A stretch of 6,848 bases of DNA from Cyclobacteriaceae bacterium (GCA_019751475.1 JAIENH010000679.1:1-6848), one strand, 5' to 3'. Numbered from the stretch's first letter, positions 1 to 6,260 are shown. Translations and numbers: made by a program. The notes: generated by a model not told the origin, from the sequence alone.

Positions 1-812
1 TCTTTGCCATAATGAACTCGGCTGTCAAGTGGTTGGGGCATTTGCCAGCCATCGAGATTGCAATGGTTCGGTCAGGAGTTTCGCTCATCCTCGCCTACGG
101 TGTTGTGAAGTATAACCACATTCCCCTTCCGGGAAACAATACGCGGGCATTGCTCTTGCGCGGACTGTTTGGCTCCAGTTCGTTGATTCTTTACTTCATT
201 ACGTTGCAACACATGCCGCTGGCTACGGCTGTTACTATTCAATACCTGTCGCCAATCTTCACTGCAATCATGGGTATTTTTATTGTGAAGGAAGAAGTAA
301 AACCCTGGCAATGGGTGTTCTTCATAATCTCCTTTCTGGGTGTGCTGATGGTACAGGGCTTCGACAGTCGTATTGATCCAATTTATTTGTTGATAGGAAT
401 TGGTTCTGCATTTTTTGCTGGCCTTGCCTACAACACCATTCGACAGCTAAAACTGACCGAGCACCCTCTGGTGATCACGTTTTATTTTCCATTGGTCTCA
501 CTCCCGATTACTGTTTTACTGATGATCGGTGTCCTTTGGGTAACGCCTCACGGCTGGGATTGGGCAATACTTGTGTTCATTGGATTCACCGCCCAGGTGG
601 CTCAGTATTTTATGACACGCTCCTATCAATCCGATGAACTTTCGAAAGTAGCGAGCCTGAAATATCTCGGCATCGTTTACGCATTGGCTTTCGGCTATTT
701 TCTTTTTGGCGAAGTATTCAGCTTGGAAGCACACCTTGGCATGCTAGTAGTGCTTACGGGAGTTGTGTTAAATATTTGGTACAAAGACTTTCTTATCAAA
801 AAGAAAGGCTGA
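1..812 (+). CDS. EamA/DMT-family transporter, 5' end cut by window
   Basis: This is an inner-membrane transporter of the drug/metabolite transporter superfamily (EamA type). The substrate cannot be told from sequence. The reading frame is open from base 3, and the codons before the first ATG at 12 read FAI. With MNSAVKWLGHLPAIEI they form the usual end of the first EamA helix, so the true start lies before the window and roughly 20-30 residues are missing. From the ATG at 12 there are 266 residues with about nine hydrophobic helices. The first EamA repeat ends near residue 115, with the conserved TAVTIQYLSPIFTAI stretch at 73-87. The second repeat ends in the typical FGEVFSLEAHLGMLVVLTGVVL region (232-253). 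The basic tail KKKG should be cytoplasmic. It converges on the dehydrogenase gene and shares a terminator with it. The family assignment is firm; the function is not. Confidence 0.9.
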   Translation, partial: FAIMNSAVKWLGHLPAIEIAMVRSGVSLILAYGVVKYNHIPLPGNNTRALLLRGLFGSSSLILYFITLQHMPLATAVTIQYLSPIFTAIMGIFIVKEEVKPWQWVFFIISFLGVLMVQGFDSRIDPIYLLIGIGSAFFAGLAYNTIRQLKLTEHPLVITFYFPLVSLPITVLLMIGVLWVTPHGWDWAILVFIGFTAQVAQYFMTRSYQSDELSKVASLKYLGIVYALAFGYFLFGEVFSLEAHLGMLVVLTGVVLNIWYKDFLIKKKG

Positions 813-830
813 CCTTCTGGGCCAGCCTTT
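804..830. terminator. Bidirectional hairpin terminator
   Basis: AAAGGCTG (804-811) pairs perfectly with CAGCCTTT (823-830) around an 11-base loop that can add two or three more pairs. On + the stem runs into TTTGTTATT. On - it runs into TTTCTTTTTG. It overlaps the transporter's stop codon and lies 21 bases beyond the end of the convergent dehydrogenase gene, so it can end both transcripts. Confidence 0.8.
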
Positions 831-851
831 GTTATTCAATTCTAAAAAGGA

Positions 852-1934
<1,083 letters not shown>

Positions 1935-1954
1935 CTAAAAATTAGGGGGCTGTT

Positions 1955-1984
1955 TTGGCAAATAGCGTTAGCGTTCTATCTTTG
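1955..1984 (+). promoter_or_regulatory. tRNA-Glu promoter (TTG-N19-TATCTTTG)
   Basis: TTG at 1955-1957 is followed by exactly 19 bases and then TATCTTTG at 1977-1984, a perfect match to the Bacteroidota TTG-N19-TAnnTTTG pattern. The predicted start near 1990 lies about 14 bases before the mature tRNA. Together with the divergent gap promoter it fills the 150-bp gap between the two genes. Confidence 0.8.
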
Positions 1985-2003
1985 CGGCTCTTTACAGAAA
2001 GAT

Positions 2004-2075
2004 GGTCCCATCGTCTAGGGGTTAGGACACCAGATTTTCATTCTGGTAACACGGGTTCGATTCCCGTTGGGACTA
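2004..2075 (+). tRNA. tRNA-Glu (anticodon UUC)
   Basis: The 72-base cloverleaf has acceptor strands GGTCCCA (2004-2010) and TGGGACT (2068-2074) and discriminator A2075. The D-arm contains TCTAGGGGTTAGGA. The anticodon stem CCAGA/TCTGG closes a seven-base loop TTTTCAT with anticodon TTC at 2037-2039. The T-arm is CGGGTTCGATTCCCG. The sequence closely follows the usual Bacteroidota tRNA-Glu. CCA is not encoded; the next bases are CGC. I found no second copy of the tRNA 3' end in the window, so there is no sign of an integration pair here. Confidence 0.97.
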
Positions 2076-2374
2076 CGCTGCCTGTGTGACTATCAAGCAC
2101 TATTTTATGTAAATGAACAGGAGAATGATAGTACCTTCTTGATTCGCAAGTCATAGTCGTTGTTCAGTTAGTTTTCTTTTTACTTAGTGACTTAAATTCG
2201 ATCGGGTTGTTTGAAGGCAGGGGATTCTGCGGAGCAGGAATTCTACTGTATAACTAAAACTTCACCAACAGGCAACAGGAGCGGATGGGCCGTTGCCAGC
2301 CTCACCCTTCCTGCGACCTGAAACCACAAACCATGAATCAAAAATGCCAGGTATTTATCCAAATCATTGGCTCG

Positions 2375-2393
2375 CATAGGAGTAACTCCTATG
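2375..2393 (-). repeat. Dispersed 19-bp palindrome, copy 1 (perfect)
   Basis: CATAGGAGT-A-ACTCCTATG has perfect 9-base arms around a single central base. With T taken as the central base of the consensus, this copy lies in minus orientation. It is about 200 bases beyond the 3' end of the minus-strand gene pair and is the best-conserved of the four copies in the window. Confidence 0.85.
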
Positions 2394-2445
2394 AAACCGC
2401 GAACTATTTTCAAGAAAACTTTTTTCATCTTTCTTATTTAGCGTT

Positions 2446-2558
2446 GTTACGCAAAACTATTCTTCGAAGTGTCCAACTGAGCTTGTCGAAGTTCCTTTCG
2501 GCTTTCAATACCAATTTCGACAGGCTCAATTTGACTGGGTTGTTTGGTTTTGCGTAAC
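2446..2558. repeat. Nested 113-bp inverted repeat
   Basis: The outer arms GTTACGCAAAAC (2446-2457) and GTTTTGCGTAAC (2547-2558) are perfect 12-base reverse complements. Inside them AACTGAGCTTGTCGAA (2475-2490) is inverted against TTCGACAGGCTCAATT (2516-2531) with two mismatches that G-T wobble pairs tolerate. The whole can fold as a long two-tier stem. The inner motif resembles the dispersed GAGCTTGTCGAA-type repeats found in many bacterial genomes, as I recall them. On + it is followed by seven Ts (2563-2569). No transposase is present, so it would be a non-autonomous element or a structured 3' end. Confidence 0.75.
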
Positions 2559-2626
2559 TCTATTTTTTTAGCCTCCAAGCTTGTCATCAAACTCAATTTG
2601 ACCGATTGTTCAGCTTTGCGTAGCTC
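2525..2626. repeat. Imperfect direct repeat, two 35-bp units
   Basis: The units 2525-2560 and 2592-2626 both run CTCAATTTGAC...TTGTT...TTTGCGTA.CTC. They match at about 29 of 36 aligned positions with one base of length difference, and their starts are 67 bases apart. The right unit is the 3' end of the 165-residue minus-strand gene. The left unit contains the right outer arm of the nested inverted repeat. The gene tail therefore appears to have been duplicated downstream, or the gene now ends inside a repeat. Confidence 0.65.
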
Positions 2627-3090
2627 CACGTAAATTCTTTTCTCGTTCTCCGGTCTTCGCAATTCACGGCTTTCTGGCGCCAGCGCTCTTCAAATTCTGC
2701 TTCAGTGATTTCAAAGGCTGTCAGTGGGTGCGTAAGGAGCGGCTCATCGGGCAACCCGCCATACGCATCGCAAACATAGCGCGGGTGATATTTAATGATT
2801 TTACGGTTGTCAAATTCGCGCAGGTAGCGTATCGCAATACCTTCACTGTCTACTTCCACATAGTGAATGGAAGGCCCCCAGTCGTTGGTGAAAATGTCGC
2901 CCGAAGGTTTGTGCTCAAAATGTTTAAAGTACCGAAGTCTGCTGCCCACGGGTCGCCTGCGCGCAAAGGTCATCGCCTGCGCATACTCTTTTATGCTGCT
3001 CATGAGCGACTTGCGTATTTCCGTAAAGGCCATTCGCATTTCCAGATTTATCATGGCTGTTGTCAGTTTTAGCGTTTTCTTCATCAACAT
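2593..3090 (-). CDS. Hypothetical protein, coupled to DUF3892 gene
   Basis: This is a 165-residue soluble protein without signal peptide or membrane helix, and I do not recognise it with confidence. Residues 1-45 look helical and basic. Residues 73-138 look like a small domain: an IHYVEVDSEGIAIRYLREF strand pair (75-93), a YGGLPDEPLLTHPL loop (110-123) and an acidic EITEAEFEERW helix (127-137). This layout reminds me of small DUF6881-like proteins, but that is a weak inference. The upstream DUF3892 stop overlaps the start. ATG at 3090 gives a 7-base overlap and ATG at 3084 gives a TGATG arrangement, so translational coupling is likely and either start is possible. The last dozen residues (WSYAKLNNRSN) are encoded by a repeat unit that recurs 67 bases further on, so the original C-terminus may have been altered. 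Confidence 0.65.
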   Translation of the reverse strand: MLMKKTLKLTTAMINLEMRMAFTEIRKSLMSSIKEYAQAMTFARRRPVGSRLRYFKHFEHKPSGDIFTNDWGPSIHYVEVDSEGIAIRYLREFDNRKIIKYHPRYVCDAYGGLPDEPLLTHPLTAFEITEAEFEERWRQKAVNCEDRRTRKEFTWSYAKLNNRSN

Positions 3091-3380
3091 TCCGGCAGTT
3101 CCAGTAGGCCGTCCGGCTGGTCATCGTCTTTTTCTGTTTTCAAGTACTTTTTGCCTTTCCATTCGGCTACAATCACTTTCACCACTTCACTTTGCTTACG
3201 TATGTAAAATTCAAGTTCGTTGCTCTCAATGCCCGATATGGCCCGCTCCACCGAGAGTGACCAGCGGGGGTTAAAATCGTCTCGTAAGTAGTTTATGCCA
3301 CCGATACTGGTAATGCGTTCATGGGGCTCGCTGCCCGTGCTGGACTTGGTAATGCAAGAAATTCGGTGCTTTGAAGTCAT
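3084..3380 (-). CDS. DUF3892 domain protein
   Basis: This is a 98-residue small soluble protein of the DUF3892 family, whose function is unknown. The family pattern covers the whole protein. It opens with the strand HRISCITKSS (5-14) and continues with PHERITSIGGINYL (19-32) and W40. The helix SVERAISGIES (43-53) precedes the ELEFYIRKQSEVVKVIVAE strands (55-73). It closes with the hallmark KYLKTEKDDDQPDGLLELPEC (78-98). The frame stays open 34 codons further up to an ATG at 3482. That extension runs through a palindromic repeat and has no family counterpart, so I place the start at 3380. It is the first gene of a two-gene minus-strand unit whose partner starts within its stop region. No consensus promoter is evident upstream. 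Confidence 0.82.
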   Translation of the reverse strand: MTSKHRISCITKSSTGSEPHERITSIGGINYLRDDFNPRWSLSVERAISGIESNELEFYIRKQSEVVKVIVAEWKGKKYLKTEKDDDQPDGLLELPEC

Positions 3381-3446
3381 AATGTCAACCGTGGTGTTTA
3401 TAAGTTTTTCACAAAATGAGGATTGGCTGAAATCTCGACCCCGGGA

Positions 3447-3465
3447 CATAGGAGTAACTCCCATA
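3447..3465 (-). repeat. Dispersed palindrome, copy 2 (degenerate)
   Basis: CATAGGAGT-A-ACTCCCATA is the same element as copy 1 with T to C at 3462 and A instead of G at the end. Like copy 1 it is in minus orientation. It lies 66 bases before the preferred start of the DUF3892 gene, where it could be an upstream repeat or an operator-like site. Confidence 0.75.
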
Positions 3466-3564
3466 CCACTTTTGTAACCCACTCACTATCAGGCGATTTA
3501 ATTTTTGAGAAAACCTGATCGTTTCTCAGGGCCGGATGGGGCGTAAAATTTTTTTTTGCGTTTC

Positions 3565-3583
3565 AATAGGAGTTACTCCTATG
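3565..3583 (+). repeat. Dispersed palindrome, copy 3
   Basis: AATAGGAGT-T-ACTCCTATG has perfect 8-base arms; only the outermost pair (A3565/G3583) is lost. It is in plus orientation, so it faces copy 2 across a 99-bp spacer. It lies 61 bases before the start of the CPWHCPP protein gene. Confidence 0.82.
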
Positions 3584-3644
3584 CCGGCAGGGTGAGTTGT
3601 GTGATGATTGTCTTTCTTTGGCATAACCGAAAAAATCTATAGTT

Positions 3645-3986
3645 ATGGCAGACACATCTAAAATCGGGGCCCCCATCGCCCTGACTATGGCCAAAGAGTG
3701 GGCGGAGAGATATCGCAAAACGGTTACCGATCCTGAGAAAGAACGGTATGCTCACTTGTTTGGACGCGAGGCCATAGAAAGACTTTTGAAGGTGCCCGAT
3801 TGCGCGGGCATACGTATTTACTATGGTCTCAATGAGAAAGAAGAGAGTGAATTGATGCTGGTAGCAGTGAATGAAAAAGGAGATAACCTTCTCCCAACTA
3901 CGAATGAGCTGGATTTGAATGATCCAAATATGATTATGGATTTTTCTGGTCCTTGTCCATGGCATTGCCCACCAAATCCTCTGTAA
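3645..3986 (+). CDS. Small conserved-looking protein with CPWHCPP tail
   Basis: This is a 113-residue soluble protein without signal peptide or membrane helix; its function is unknown. Residues 14-50 are a charged helical part (MAKEWAERYRK... HLFGREAIERLLKV). Next comes a strand-rich part, GIRIYYGLNEKEESELMLVAVNEKGDNLL (55-83), and then an acidic linker. The last residues are DFSGPCPWHCPPNPL, with C104 and C108 in a CxxxC pair rich in prolines; a third Cys is at 53. From memory, small Bacteroidota proteins of this build exist without an assigned function, and I cannot verify that here. It stands 132 bases upstream of the membrane-protein/kinase/regulator genes on the same strand, so a role as a ligand, partner or thiol sensor of that system is an inference from position. 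ATG at 3645 is the first in frame. Confidence 0.82.
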   Translation: MADTSKIGAPIALTMAKEWAERYRKTVTDPEKERYAHLFGREAIERLLKVPDCAGIRIYYGLNEKEESELMLVAVNEKGDNLLPTTNELDLNDPNMIMDFSGPCPWHCPPNPL

Positions 3987-4075
3987 TCTTTACAAAGTTT
4001 TTTGAAGATTAATTTGACCGAAATGGATAACAATTAGCGCCATGCTTTGATTAAGTTGCTAATAGATTAAACAGC

Positions 4076-4091
4076 AAAGCTCGGGCTTTTT
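4076..4091 (+). terminator. Weak possible terminator
   Basis: AAAGC (4076-4080) pairs with GCTTT (4085-4089) around a TCGG tetraloop and continues into TTGTTG. The stem is only five pairs, so it would be a weak terminator or attenuator after the CPWHCPP gene. If active, the membrane-protein operon needs its own promoter in the next 27 bases. I see only a poor -7-like TATACTTC there (4105-4112). Confidence 0.35.
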
Positions 4092-4118
4092 GTTGTCCAT
4101 TTTTTATACTTCTGATGC

Positions 4119-4757
4119 ATGAAAATTACTTATGTCATAATGTTTTTGTCGGTTTCATCGGCTTTAATTCCACTGGTTACTCCTTTAGTCCGTAAAGGCA
4201 AGATTGAGAATCAAATGAGAACTGTAATATGGCTTGTCGCTATTGCCTTATGTTGTGACGTATTGTCAATATATCTTGGAAGAAGTTCTGTAAACACGTA
4301 CCCCATAGGTAATCTCTACCTAACCATTCAATTCTTTATGCTCTATTTTTTATTTTACCTGCATTTTGAAAAGTCAAAAATCTTACGAGTTATTTTCATT
4401 GCTTCAATAATCTTCTACTTCTTAAATTTCTTTTTTATTCAAGGTCCCAATGTTTTAAACTCTTTCTCAAATGCAGCTGGAGGCTTAATTCTTATTGGGA
4501 TCTCACTATATTATTTGTACTCTTTGCTTCATGAATTGCCAACACTACATATCTATCGTCTACCTTTACTTTGGGTCACCTTTGCAATTCTTCTTTATTA
4601 TGCAGGTACCTTTTTTATTTTTTTGTTTAATAACTTTTTTGACGGAGAGACAAAAGAAACATACATTGTCGTATGGGCTTTCCATAACATTTTGAATATT
4701 TCAAAAAATATCCTTTTCGCTGTGGCCGTATGGCAGAGCTATCACAAGACCACGTAA
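4119..4757 (+). CDS. Seven-helix membrane protein, likely sensor partner
   Basis: This is a 212-residue integral membrane protein with no recognised named domain. Seven hydrophobic helices can be drawn at about residues 4-24, 34-53, 62-82, 88-107, 118-138, 147-170 and 182-205, with short loops. That gives a seven-helix body without large soluble domains. Polar residues within helices include N65 and Q71 in helix 3 and H189, N190, N193 and N197 in helix 7, which could line a ligand site. Its end overlaps the kinase start by 28 bases, which indicates coupled translation and argues that the two proteins work together. The gene is much poorer in GC than the kinase gene; its Phe/Ile-rich composition explains part of this. 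I recall similar unnamed membrane proteins beside two-component genes in Bacteroidota, but cannot confirm this here. Confidence 0.85.
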   Translation: MKITYVIMFLSVSSALIPLVTPLVRKGKIENQMRTVIWLVAIALCCDVLSIYLGRSSVNTYPIGNLYLTIQFFMLYFLFYLHFEKSKILRVIFIASIIFYFLNFFFIQGPNVLNSFSNAAGGLILIGISLYYLYSLLHELPTLHIYRLPLLWVTFAILLYYAGTFFIFLFNNFFDGETKETYIVVWAFHNILNISKNILFAVAVWQSYHKTT

Positions 4758-5530
4758 TATTTATCATTATTGCCGGCAGCGTGGGCATGCTGGTGCTCGT
4801 GGCCGGTATTACTATCTTCATGATTGTCTACCAAAGAAGGTTATTGTTAGAGCAGCGTAAGACAAAAGAAATCGAGGAAGAGTATCAACAAAAGATGATG
4901 CGGGCGCAGCTTGATAGTCAGGAGAGTGAGCGTAAGCGCATCGGTGCTGATCTACACGACTCCCTTGGCTCGATGCTTTGGGGTGCTAAGGTCAATGCAG
5001 CGGTGATTCAACGGGCCTCGGTGATGGAGAGTCAGGCGCAGGAGTCACATGCGGAGCTTGTTGAGTTGCTAGACCAGTCAATCTCTACCGTGAGACGAAT
5101 TGCGTGGGAACTCACCCCGGAGGCGTTTCATCACACGGGTCTTTCGCAGTCGCTCAGCAAGTTGTGCAATCAACTTAATGGAAAGCACAGGCTCTCGGTT
5201 GTTTTTCGTGAGGAAGGCTCACGCCTGTGGAGCGATGACAGGGCTATGCATACGTATCGCATCATCCAGGAGTTGGTCAGTAATACGCTGAAGCACGCCC
5301 AGGCAAGCCTGCTAAACGTAAGCCTTCAATGGCAACCGGATCACCTGCAGGTGGAAGTGATGGACAACGGCATTGGCTTTGATCCGGCCGATAAGCGTGA
5401 CGGTGTGGGCTGGTGGAATATTGATCACCGAATAAAACAACTAAATGCACAAATTGCTATAGGAGTTTCTCCTATGGGAAAGGGTGTATGTGTATCCATA
5501 AAAATACCTTTGCTACATGAGCAAAAATAA
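4730..5530 (+). CDS. Membrane-anchored HisKA_3 sensor histidine kinase
   Basis: This is a two-component histidine kinase of the NarX/DegS (HPK7) type, 266 residues long. One N-terminal helix (about 9-33) anchors it and a charged coiled coil follows (36-68). The dimerisation domain carries ERKRIGADLHDSLG (67-80), in which His76 is the expected phosphorylated residue. The HATPase domain shows the N box ELVSNTLKHA (181-190, N185), the G1 box DNGIGF (212-217) and the G2 region GVGWWNI (225-231). There is no periplasmic, PAS or GAF sensing domain, so the signal probably comes from the seven-helix protein whose gene overlaps it by 28 bases. The ATG at 4730 is needed to keep the membrane helix. Near the end the codons for IGVSPM (244-249) are a copy of the dispersed palindrome, adding about one residue against the usual IxIxSxPGxG pattern. 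Its stop overlaps the response regulator start by 14 bases. Confidence 0.95.
   Translation: MAELSQDHVIFIIIAGSVGMLVLVAGITIFMIVYQRRLLLEQRKTKEIEEEYQQKMMRAQLDSQESERKRIGADLHDSLGSMLWGAKVNAAVIQRASVMESQAQESHAELVELLDQSISTVRRIAWELTPEAFHHTGLSQSLSKLCNQLNGKHRLSVVFREEGSRLWSDDRAMHTYRIIQELVSNTLKHAQASLLNVSLQWQPDHLQVEVMDNGIGFDPADKRDGVGWWNIDHRIKQLNAQIAIGVSPMGKGVCVSIKIPLLHEQK
5458..5476 (+). repeat. Dispersed palindrome, copy 4, inside kinase gene
   Basis: TATAGGAGT-T-TCTCCTATG is the same element with a mismatched innermost pair (T5466/T5468) and outermost pair (T5458/G5476). It is in plus orientation and in frame within the kinase gene, encoding IGVSPM. It also lies 40 bases before the response regulator start. 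Confidence 0.7.
5505..5512 (+). promoter_or_regulatory. TAnnTTTG box 4 nt before regulator ATG (possible)
   Basis: TACCTTTG matches the Bacteroidota -7 consensus exactly and is followed by CTAC and the response regulator ATG. It lies inside the kinase 3' end, where it encodes IPLL. No TTG stands at the proper upstream distance. A promoter here would give a leaderless or nearly leaderless mRNA for the regulator alone. The box may simply be coding sequence. Confidence 0.3.
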
Positions 5531-6173
5531 AATAAAGGTTTACCTGGCCGAAGACCATACCGTGGTGCGCAAGGGTATGATGCGTTTGCTCAGCACGTTT
5601 GAACGTGTAGCACAAGTAAAAGAGGCCGCCAATGGCAAGGAGTTGGTCGCACTGATCGAGCATGACGCACCCGATGCAGTGATTATGGATGTGGAAATGC
5701 CGGTGATGGGAGGAGTGGAGGCTGCCCGTCATATCAGCGAGCAGTTTCCAAAAGTGAAAATGCTGGTACTTACCATGCACACCGAAGAAATTTTTATTGA
5801 CTTGCTGATGGATATTGGTGTTCACGGTTTTTTGAGCAAGTCATCCGGCCCCGAGGAAGTGGAGAAGGCCTTGTACTCCATTATGGATAAGGACTTTTAT
5901 AAGAACGACATCGTGGAGCGTGCCCTGATGAAGGTGAAGCGGGCACCAGGCAAAGTAGTAGCTGGCGAACTCAGCACGCGCGAGATCGAAATATTACTGA
6001 TGATATGCCAGGAAAATACAGCCCATGAAATCAGCGAACGCCTCCATATCAGCGAGAAAACATTTTTTAATCACCGATCCAACCTTTTGTTAAAAACAAA
6101 AGCCCGTACCAACGTGGGTCTCCTTCGGTACGCCCTCGAGAACGGATATTTTACATTTTCAAATCAGGGTTGA
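5517..6173 (+). CDS. NarL/FixJ-family response regulator
   Basis: This is a cytoplasmic DNA-binding response regulator of 218 residues, full length for the family. The receiver domain (about 5-120) has the acidic pair E12/D13, the phospho-acceptor D58 in VIMDVEMPVMGG, switch residue T86 (LVLTMHT) and K108 (GFLSKSS). The LuxR-type helix-turn-helix (about 150-207) begins LSTREIEILLMICQ. Its recognition helix is EKTFFNHRSNLLLKTKART, with a Phe pair where most relatives have TVKNH or TVRNH. The gene starts inside the end of the kinase gene (14-base overlap), so the two form a cognate pair. The ATG at 5517 gives the standard N-terminus (KIKVYLAEDH). Target genes are not visible. The dispersed palindromes upstream of nearby starts could be considered as sites, but that is speculative. 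Confidence 0.96.
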   Translation: MSKNKIKVYLAEDHTVVRKGMMRLLSTFERVAQVKEAANGKELVALIEHDAPDAVIMDVEMPVMGGVEAARHISEQFPKVKMLVLTMHTEEIFIDLLMDIGVHGFLSKSSGPEEVEKALYSIMDKDFYKNDIVERALMKVKRAPGKVVAGELSTREIEILLMICQENTAHEISERLHISEKTFFNHRSNLLLKTKARTNVGLLRYALENGYFTFSNQG

Positions 6174-6248
6174 AGCACGTTTTTGGTTAGTGTCGAAAGG
6201 AGAATTTTTTGACATCGACTGCGCCCAATATGATTGATTGGTTTGTGC

Positions 6249-6256
6249 TACCTTTG
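6249..6256 (+). promoter_or_regulatory. TAnnTTTG box 4 nt before ppa ATG
   Basis: TACCTTTG is an exact Bacteroidota -7 match and is separated from the ATG at 6261 by GTCT. It is the same box at the same distance as in front of the response regulator. A properly spaced upstream TTG is missing. If it is used, transcription would start at or beside the start codon. It also supports the start at 6261, because an earlier TTG start (6234) would put the box inside the gene. Confidence 0.5.
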
Positions 6257-6260
6257 GTCT

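Larger units (their letters stand above)
2076..2592. other. Repeat-rich stretch without a convincing gene
   Basis: About 517 bases downstream of tRNA-Glu hold only short open frames with no recognisable protein. The stretch is dense in secondary structure. ACTATCA (2089-2095) is inverted against TGATAGT (2126-2132). GGATTCTGC (2222-2230) can fold against GCAGGAATTC (2235-2244). GGCAAC (2271-2276) pairs with GTTGCC (2292-2297). A 19-bp palindrome sits at 2375-2393 and a nested 113-bp inverted repeat at 2446-2558. The small frames that cross these elements appear to be translations of repeats rather than genes. It reads as an accumulation zone for short palindromic elements between a core tRNA and an accessory gene pair. 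Confidence 0.65.

Noticed and set aside
2243..2428. 61-residue minus-strand frame downstream of the gene pair
   Set aside because: It runs through hairpins and palindrome copy 1 (giving GVTPM), has no recognisable protein pattern, and is best seen as translated repeats.
2004..2592. tRNA-Glu as an integration site of a mobile element
   Set aside because: No integrase gene and no duplicate of the tRNA 3' end were found in the window.
2447..2662. 71-residue minus-strand frame with repeated ELRK segments
   Set aside because: Its internal repeats are the direct and inverted DNA repeats themselves, and it overlaps the end of the better-supported 165-residue gene in another frame.
3381..3482. 34-codon N-terminal extension of the DUF3892 gene
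   Set aside because: The extension crosses palindrome copy 2 and has no counterpart in the DUF3892 family; the ATG at 3380 gives the standard length.
3506..3528. Inverted repeat TGAGAAA/TTTCTCA in the divergent intergenic region
   Set aside because: It has seven-base arms with a nine-base loop and no T-run directly after it; too weak to call a terminator or operator without more copies.
3613..3620. TTTCTTTG as a promoter for the CPWHCPP gene
   Set aside because: The second base breaks the TA of the -7 consensus and the nearest TTG is at the wrong spacing.
4168..4185. Partial match to the dispersed palindrome (GGTTACTCCTTTAG) in the membrane-protein gene
   Set aside because: Only one half of the palindrome is present, about eight bases, which is expected by chance.
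6234..6260. Upstream TTG start for the pyrophosphatase
   Set aside because: The nine extra residues do not fit the family, and the promoter-like TACCTTTG box would lie inside the gene.
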